A stretch of 64,000 bases of DNA from an uncultured Dorea sp. (lineage in GTDB: Bacteria > Bacillota > Clostridia > Lachnospirales > Lachnospiraceae): NCBI GenBank assembly GCA_910584575.1, contig CAJUBG010000002.1, positions 6,051 to 70,050 on the forward strand, written 5' to 3'. The position numbers and the translations under genes were made by a program. The notes under the pieces are model-generated. The model was not told where the DNA came from. It saw only the letters and a program-made list of their open reading frames with translations, and did not search any database. Below, in pieces: positions 58,843 through 64,000 of the stretch (positions are counted from its first letter, which is position 1; each line of letters opens with the position of its first letter).

Positions 58843-61392
58843 TCATTTTCCAGTAACTTCTTTAGCTACACCATCTTTGTCAAATTCGTAAATCTTATCA
58901 TTGATAGTTTCTGTACGATTTTCATATCGAATACCATCATAACCAAAGTAATATTTTTTACCATTAATCGTTTGCCATCCTTTGCACATAATACCGTCCT
59001 TACCGAAATAATAATGGACGGTTGTTTTGTCATCTATCTTTTTCGCAAAGAACTCTTCTGTAATCATGGAGCCATCTTTATGAAATGCATATGATTTTCC
59101 ACTAATACCAAAAATGTCGTCATAGTGCATAACACCAGTAGACAGATCAAAATAATACTTTTTATTGTTATAAGATACCCAACCTGTCATCACAGCACCG
59201 GATGTTTCATGGCGGTAAGTGGTAGTAATAGTTTCTTTTTTTCCATCTTTATTTGTAATTTCAGTGTTTACTTTACGCCAACCATTAGCATCTCCAGTCA
59301 GCATGACACCATTTTCATCAAAGTAATAGAGAGACTTATCAATGTTACGGAGACCATCATCTTTCGTGGTTTCAGTGTCCATTGCACCCTTCCACTCGCG
59401 TTTACCAGTGTTGGGGTTCAGATAATACCTCTTACCATTAAGTGATAGCCATCCGCTGTGCCGTGCGCCATCTGAATCGTAGTAATATGCATTAACTACA
59501 CGATCCTGAGGCTTTCCATTTGAATCTTCATAGCGTTCGGTTTCTTCATACCATCCAGTAATCATAGCACCAGACTTATTAAATCTGTAAGCAGAACGGT
59601 TAATCCAATATTCGTTTCCAGCAAACATAGAACCTTTATCTAAATAGTACCACGTTCCCTTCTCTAACAACCAGCCGTCGTGAGCAATTCCATTACTGTC
59701 AAAATAAAACCGGTTATGTTCCTTATCCTCTAACCAGCCCGTTACCATAGCACCAGATTGGTTGAAACCGTAATTAACACCGTTCACAGAATACATTCCA
59801 TAGGCCATCATTTTTCCTGCATTATTGTTATCGAGATAGTACCAACTGCCTCTGTCAAACAGCCAACCATTATATTCACTGCCACTGGCATCATAATAGT
59901 ACCAGTCTTTCCCGGCTGCATACCAACCCGTTACCATAGCACCAGATGCTGTGAATCTATAGCGTTTACCGTTGATCGTCCCGACTTCGTTGGAGCACAT
60001 TTTACCATCAGCATAGAAATAATACCAATTTTTATCCTGATCTAAAAACCAGTTTTCGCGCTGTTGTGCGCCATTTGCATCATAGTAATACCAATTTGTA
60101 ACTTCTTTACCATTTTCGTCTGTCGATTTTACGGAATGCCAACCAACAATCATCGCTCCATATTGATCAAATTCATATCTAGCACCATTAATCTCCTTGC
60201 GTTTGGTATCTGAGGAGTTGCTAACTCTTCCATTTGCATCAAGATAATACCATTTCTTGTCTGTATCTAACAGCCAACCGTTGTGTTGCGCACCACTAAC
60301 GTCATAGTAATACCAGTTTGTAACTGCATTACCGTCTGCATCCGTTGACTTTACGGAATGCCAACCAACAACCATCACACCATTTTTATCAAATTCATAT
60401 TTAATACCATTAATTATCTTTTGTTCAGGTGCGGAAGTATTGGTAGTAAGCACACCATCTTCACCCAAATAATACCAGTTGTTGTTTGCATCCAACAACC
60501 AACCATTATGCTGTGCACCATTTGTGTCATAGTAATACCAGTTCGTGTTCTTGTTACCATCGTTGTCAGTTGAATCCACGGAATGCCAGCCAACAATCAT
60601 AGCACCGGTATTATCAAATTCATATTTTACGCCGCCAATTACTTTATTCTCATTTACAGAAGAATTGGTAATAGCCCCATCTTCATTGAAATAGTACCAC
60701 TTACCGTTAATGAGGACCCAACCAACTTGACTTGCCCCGTTTTCATCATAATAATAACGTTTCTCGATAGTTTTGTCACCGTCTGTAACTTTTTCTGTCT
60801 GCCATCCGGTTAACATAGTACCATTTTCATTGAATGTGAACCATGAACCATTAATCCAGTATCTACCATTAGTCAGTTTTTCGTTTTCGTTAATTGCGTA
60901 TGACCAGCCACCGCTAAAATCCTGGATCCATGCACCTTCAGGTATGGAATCACCAGGTTTGTATGTAGGTTTTTGGTTATCATCGCTAGACTCAGTATCG
61001 TTGTTATCAGCGGAACCAGAATCCTCATAAGAAGCGATATCGGAACCAGAACCATTGTCTGAATCGCTGCCGGAGTCAGTATCGTTGTTATCGGCGGAAC
61101 CAGAACTATTGTCAGAACCGCTACCGAAAGTAATATCATTGTTATCAGCGAAACCAAAACTATCGTCAGAATCACTATTGGAAACATTATCGTTGTTATT
61201 ATCAGAATCGCTGTCTGAATCATTATTGTCATTATCACCGGAACCAAAACCATTTTCTGAATCATCACTATTTTCCTGTTCTATCTTAACAGAAGTAGAA
61301 GCATCTGCCGCAAAAGCAACAGGAGTTTGTGCTAAAATCAGACCTGCAGTAATGACAGCAGCCATTAATCTAACAAATTGTTGTTTTTTCAT
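58843..61392 (-). CDS. Choline-binding-repeat protein without catalytic domain
   Basis: This 849-residue protein has a signal peptide (to about residue 29, ending AFAADAS), a Ser/Asp/Asn/Gly-rich spacer (about residues 40-143), then repeats to the C terminus (about 150-849). The repeat units are of two kinds: a short GW...YYLD unit and a longer one with an inserted charged arm (GWHSVKSTD...NWYYYD). No enzyme domain is visible, so it may be a structural or adhesive surface protein held by phosphocholine. Ribosome site GGAGG precedes ATG at 61392. It has its own promoter. The Ser/Asp-rich spacer resembles Sdr-type wall-spanning regions. Confidence 0.85.
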   Translation of the reverse strand: MKKQQFVRLMAAVITAGLILAQTPVAFAADASTSVKIEQENSDDSENGFGSGDNDNNDSDSDSDNNNDNVSNSDSDDSFGFADNNDITFGSGSDNSSGSADNNDTDSGSDSDNGSGSDIASYEDSGSADNNDTESSDDNQKPTYKPGDSIPEGAWIQDFSGGWSYAINENEKLTNGRYWINGSWFTFNENGTMLTGWQTEKVTDGDKTIEKRYYYDENGASQVGWVLINGKWYYFNEDGAITNSSVNENKVIGGVKYEFDNTGAMIVGWHSVDSTDNDGNKNTNWYYYDTNGAQHNGWLLDANNNWYYLGEDGVLTTNTSAPEQKIINGIKYEFDKNGVMVVGWHSVKSTDADGNAVTNWYYYDVSGAQHNGWLLDTDKKWYYLDANGRVSNSSDTKRKEINGARYEFDQYGAMIVGWHSVKSTDENGKEVTNWYYYDANGAQQRENWFLDQDKNWYYFYADGKMCSNEVGTINGKRYRFTASGAMVTGWYAAGKDWYYYDASGSEYNGWLFDRGSWYYLDNNNAGKMMAYGMYSVNGVNYGFNQSGAMVTGWLEDKEHNRFYFDSNGIAHDGWLLEKGTWYYLDKGSMFAGNEYWINRSAYRFNKSGAMITGWYEETERYEDSNGKPQDRVVNAYYYDSDGARHSGWLSLNGKRYYLNPNTGKREWKGAMDTETTKDDGLRNIDKSLYYFDENGVMLTGDANGWRKVNTEITNKDGKKETITTTYRHETSGAVMTGWVSYNNKKYYFDLSTGVMHYDDIFGISGKSYAFHKDGSMITEEFFAKKIDDKTTVHYYFGKDGIMCKGWQTINGKKYYFGYDGIRYENRTETINDKIYEFDKDGVAKEVTGK

Positions 61393-61427
61393 TTTTTCCT
61401 CCTTAAAAATAAAATCCTTATTGTATT

Positions 61428-61456
61428 ATTATGGAGCTTCTGGTAAGGATTGTCAA
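61428..61456 (-). promoter_or_regulatory. Promoter of the repeat-only choline-binding gene
   Basis: On the minus strand TTGACA (61451-61456) and CATAAT (61428-61433) are 17 bp apart. Confidence 0.75.
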
Positions 61457-61624
61457 CCGGAATTGCAAATTAAATATAAGAATTGGTTGGTATTCAGTCT
61501 TACAGCTAGCTAATTAGCAATGTATTGGCTAAAGATAGCAGGTGTGTATCCGTAAGCATCTTCATGATTGTGAGATAATATTGAATGCAAAAAATCCAAA
61601 TTCTGGATAAAGGATTAATATAAG

Positions 61625-61653
61625 TTGCAATTAAATGAAGAATATTATATAAT
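61625..61653 (+). promoter_or_regulatory. Promoter upstream of the decayed choline-binding copy
   Basis: TTGCAA at 61625-61630, 17-bp spacer, TATAAT at 61648-61653. No terminator separates it from the intact gene at 62085, so it may drive that gene through a leader of about 430 bases. The rest of 61457-61822 is AT-rich with nothing else visible. Confidence 0.65.
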
Positions 61654-61822
61654 ATGGAAGATCTAATCGACTTTTAATGAATTTTTTATAAGTTAAAACA
61701 TCAAGGTATAAGTATGATTTAGAATTAGTAAACTTAGAAAGAAGATGATTTATTTATAGAAAAAATAAACTGATTGGTAAGAGTGTCTACGAAATATAAA
61801 GTGAATAAGGGAAATTGCGAAA

Positions 61823-62051
61823 TTATTGGTTTTGAATTTGCAGACGGTTATGTTGATTCGTGCAGATGAAACCGTTGGAACTATGCAGAAAGGGAAACGC
61901 TAGTAAGAAGATTATCGAGCAGTAGATGCGGCAACTACTAGGAGAATTTCCTTGATGCAGGCATCTTGAAAGTAAAGACTGATACCATTATGATTCGATA
62001 TCAGGACAGATTGTTACAGTATGGATAAAAGATGGAGGAACCTGGTATTAT
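61823..62051 (+). pseudogene. Decayed choline-binding protein copy
   Basis: This noncoding stretch keeps two recognisable pieces. Bases 61823-61870 match a signal peptide part of the intact gene (LLVLNLQT...ADE). Bases 61980-62051 match a choline-binding repeat (YHYDSISGQIVTVWIKDGG, then TWYYL), where TGG of the intact copy is replaced by TGA (stop). Between them most repeats are lost. The remnant runs directly into the start region of the intact gene at 62085. I read it as the remains of an earlier tandem copy. Confidence 0.75.
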
Positions 62052-62084
62052 TTGTGGAATAGGTATGAAAGGAAGTTGGGAAAT

Positions 62085-63824
62085 ATGCGGAAGTTATGGA
62101 GAAGAAGTCTGGTATTCTTATTGGTTTTAAGTTTGCAGTCTGCGATATTAGTTTATGCAGATGAAGGTGCGGGGAAGGAAGATTTACAGGATTACGTGGC
62201 TGTAAAAGAGGATACCGATACGGAAGAAGATATAAAAGAAGACATAATTAAGGAAGAAGATGAGAATGACGAATTAGAGAAACCAGAGGAAGGAGTGGCG
62301 GATGGAGCCGCACGAGAAAAAGTAGAGGATACGGCAGTTTCTGGTGCTGAGAACCAGGAAGATGATACAGATGAAGACCGGGAAGATGAATCTAAGGATG
62401 AGTCTGAGGAGTTTCCGGTTTTGACTCCGGGTTGGAATCAGACGGAGGATGGAGACTGGTATTATGCTGATTCAACTGGACAGAAGTTGGCAGGATGGCA
62501 GTTTATTAATAGAGCATGGTATTATTTGGATGGGGCGAATAGCGAGAAACCTGGAGTTATGTTATCTGATCAGAAAAAGGAGATTGGTAATCAGACATAT
62601 TTTTTTGAACAGAGTGGAGCGATGCTGACAGGTTGGGTTAGGAGGCCAGAAGGATGGTATTATGCCAATGTAAGCGGAGCAATGTTGACAGGATGGCAGT
62701 TTATTAATGGAGCATGGTATTATCTGGATGGAGCAAACAAGGAAAATCCAGGATTGATGCTGTCAAACTGTATTTATAAGATTGATGGTAAGACATATGC
62801 GTTTGATGAGAATGGAGGAATGAAAACTGGGTGGGTACAGAGAAGTGAAGGATGGTATTATGCGGATGCAAGCGGAATGTTAGCAGATGGCTGGCGGAAA
62901 ATCAATGGAGCATGGTATTATCTGGATGGAGCGAATCAGGAGCATCCTTATCTGATGCTGAGTAATTGTGAGAGGCAGATTGGCGGTGTTACATATTATT
63001 TCAATGCCAGTGGGTCGATGCGAGCAGGCTGGTACCATGAAGGAAAAGACTGGTACTATTATGATACTGGTTCAGGACAGATTGTAACAGGCTGGATAAA
63101 AGATGGAGGAACCTGGTATTATTTGAATCCGGCTAATAGTAATAAGATGGAGTCAGGTGGTTGGAAATTGATTGGAGGAACCTGGTACTATTTTCATTCA
63201 AGCGGAGCCATGGCAACTAATTGGTTATTATCAGGAAGCAATTGGTATTATCTTGGCGCGGATGGAGCCATGAGAACAGGCTGGCAATTCATAGGAAACA
63301 AGTGGTATTATATGTATACTGCAAATGATCCTCATGGCGGTATTGAAGGTGCCATGGCAAGTAATACAATAATTGATGGTTATCATGTTGGTGCAGATGG
63401 AGCGTGGTTGACGGAAGCGGATTTGCTAGCACAAGATATACTTAATCGTGTGGGGTGGAATTTGCGAGCAGCTTATAACTGGTCTACAAGGTTTAAATAT
63501 TATAAAATGATAGAAGAACCTTCACCTGGAAGTGAATGGTTTGCGGTTTATGGATTCCGTAATAATAAGGGAAATTGCTATGTTAAGGCGGCCACATTCT
63601 GTTATATGGCACGTCAGTTAGGATATGATGCACATCAGGTAGCGGGTGCTGTACCCACAAGAAACGGTGGATTAAGTCCGCACTCATGGTGTGAAGTAAA
63701 TATCGGAGGATCAATTTATGTGTTTGATCCGAGTTTTGAGCAGGGAACAAAAAAGAATGGTTATCAGATCTCATATGGAACATCCGGTACATGGAAATAC
63801 TGCAATTATTATAGAATAAATTAG
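62085..63824 (+). CDS. Choline-binding-repeat protein with transglutaminase-like C-terminal domain
   Basis: This 579-residue protein has a signal peptide (to about 26, ending LVYADEG), an acidic linker (Glu/Asp-rich, about 27-115), about twelve choline-binding repeats (about 118-440), and a transglutaminase-like domain. The catalytic triad is visible: Cys498 in KGNCYVKAAT, His533 in SPHSWCEVN and Asp548 in YVFDPSF. Such domains in Gram-positive cell-wall proteins are cysteine proteases or crosslinkers; which is unknown here. I start at 62085, nine bases after AAAGGAAG. A tandem copy begins 31 bp after its stop codon. Confidence 0.87.
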   Translation: MRKLWRRSLVFLLVLSLQSAILVYADEGAGKEDLQDYVAVKEDTDTEEDIKEDIIKEEDENDELEKPEEGVADGAAREKVEDTAVSGAENQEDDTDEDREDESKDESEEFPVLTPGWNQTEDGDWYYADSTGQKLAGWQFINRAWYYLDGANSEKPGVMLSDQKKEIGNQTYFFEQSGAMLTGWVRRPEGWYYANVSGAMLTGWQFINGAWYYLDGANKENPGLMLSNCIYKIDGKTYAFDENGGMKTGWVQRSEGWYYADASGMLADGWRKINGAWYYLDGANQEHPYLMLSNCERQIGGVTYYFNASGSMRAGWYHEGKDWYYYDTGSGQIVTGWIKDGGTWYYLNPANSNKMESGGWKLIGGTWYYFHSSGAMATNWLLSGSNWYYLGADGAMRTGWQFIGNKWYYMYTANDPHGGIEGAMASNTIIDGYHVGADGAWLTEADLLAQDILNRVGWNLRAAYNWSTRFKYYKMIEEPSPGSEWFAVYGFRNNKGNCYVKAATFCYMARQLGYDAHQVAGAVPTRNGGLSPHSWCEVNIGGSIYVFDPSFEQGTKKNGYQISYGTSGTWKYCNYYRIN

Positions 63825-63855
63825 TGGAAAAGGCATGAAAGGAAGATGGAAAAAT

Positions 63856-64000
63856 ATGTGGAAGTTATGGAGAAGAAGTCTGATATTCTTATTGGTTTTA
63901 AGTTTGCAGTCTGCGATACTAGTTTATGCGGATGAAGGCGCGGGAAAGGAAGATTTACAGGATTACGTGGCTGTAAAAGAGGATACCGATACGGAAGAAG
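63856..64000 (+). CDS. Choline-binding protein, tandem copy (N-terminal part)
   Basis: The frame starts at an ATG at 63856 and runs off the window. Its 48 visible residues repeat almost exactly the start of the gene at 62085 (signal peptide and acidic linker), and 20 bases before the start also match. Only a few bases differ. It lies 31 bp after that gene with no terminator, so the two are probably co-transcribed. The downstream domain cannot be known from this window. Confidence 0.85.
   Translation, partial: MWKLWRRSLIFLLVLSLQSAILVYADEGAGKEDLQDYVAVKEDTDTEE

Larger units (their letters stand above)
62061..64000. repeat. Tandem duplication of a choline-binding gene
   Basis: The stretch from 62061 recurs from 63831 (AGGYATGAAAGGAAG and onward), with a unit of about 1.77 kb. 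A degenerate third copy precedes it. The array extends beyond the window. Confidence 0.8.

Noticed and set aside
52450..63824. CRISPR-like repetition in the choline-binding genes
   Set aside because: The repeats are protein-coding, imperfect and unequally spaced, with no unique spacers or cas genes.

Overview
The window is 64 kb from a low-to-mid GC Gram-positive chromosome, most likely a gut Lachnospiraceae (Clostridia). The reasons are strong AGGAGG-type ribosome sites, codY next to topA and dprA, CIRCE-controlled groES-groEL, small families typical of Lachnospiraceae (DUF5688-like, DUF6106-like), a chorismate mutase-shikimate kinase fusion and many choline-binding-repeat surface proteins. 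I cannot resolve the genus from the sequence.

Region 1 (1-22.4 kb) is ordinary core genome: comM (3' end), dprA, topA, codY, groES-groEL, guaB-galM, a membrane amidase, a bile-acid/enoate-reductase-like flavoprotein, aroK fusion, a YqeG-type phosphatase, efp, tRNA-Arg(CCG), argS, an AlaX-type editing protein and htrA; purC follows on the other strand. Notable regulatory DNA is a CIRCE operator with a third half-site over the groE -10, and a perfect 13-bp palindrome inside the guaB promoter.

Region 2 (23.5-39.3 kb) alternates envelope-response modules with mobile-looking defence-type modules: a Panacea (SocA-like) antitoxin with a GNAT-like partner; a two-component system divergent from a GT2/YfhO glycosylation pair; a pseudouridine synthase and a TSUP permease; an AT-rich AAA ATPase/TOPRIM pair directly upstream of a second two-component system; and a BcrA-like ABC exporter. 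Repeats spaced 10 or 11 bp precede both presumed regulatory targets.

Region 3 (39.5-44.5 kb) is the most unusual part: a 1194-residue protein with an HEXXH zinc-protease motif, overlapping by 11 bp an FRG-domain protein, followed by a 57-residue ORF with its own promoter and a 19-bp perfect terminator. I regard the first two as a candidate undescribed two-gene system, probably defence-related. The function is inferred, not shown.

Region 4 (44.6-52.4 kb) encodes cell-envelope polymer functions: a sugar-phosphate nucleotidyltransferase, GtrA, a VTC-domain protein, DUF4956, two AT-rich glycosyltransferases and a CotH kinase with a lamin-tail domain.

Region 5 (52.4-64 kb) is a phosphocholine locus. 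A LicC-LicA fusion (with an N-terminal winged helix), a second LicC and a BCCT transporter would import choline, phosphorylate it and make CDP-choline. Choline-binding-repeat proteins flank this operon: one with an NlpC/P60-like domain, one with repeats only, one with a transglutaminase-like domain, and the start of a tandem copy at the window end. A decayed further copy lies upstream. No LicD transferase is in the window. The genes suggest a cell that decorates a surface polymer with phosphocholine and anchors its own enzymes to it.
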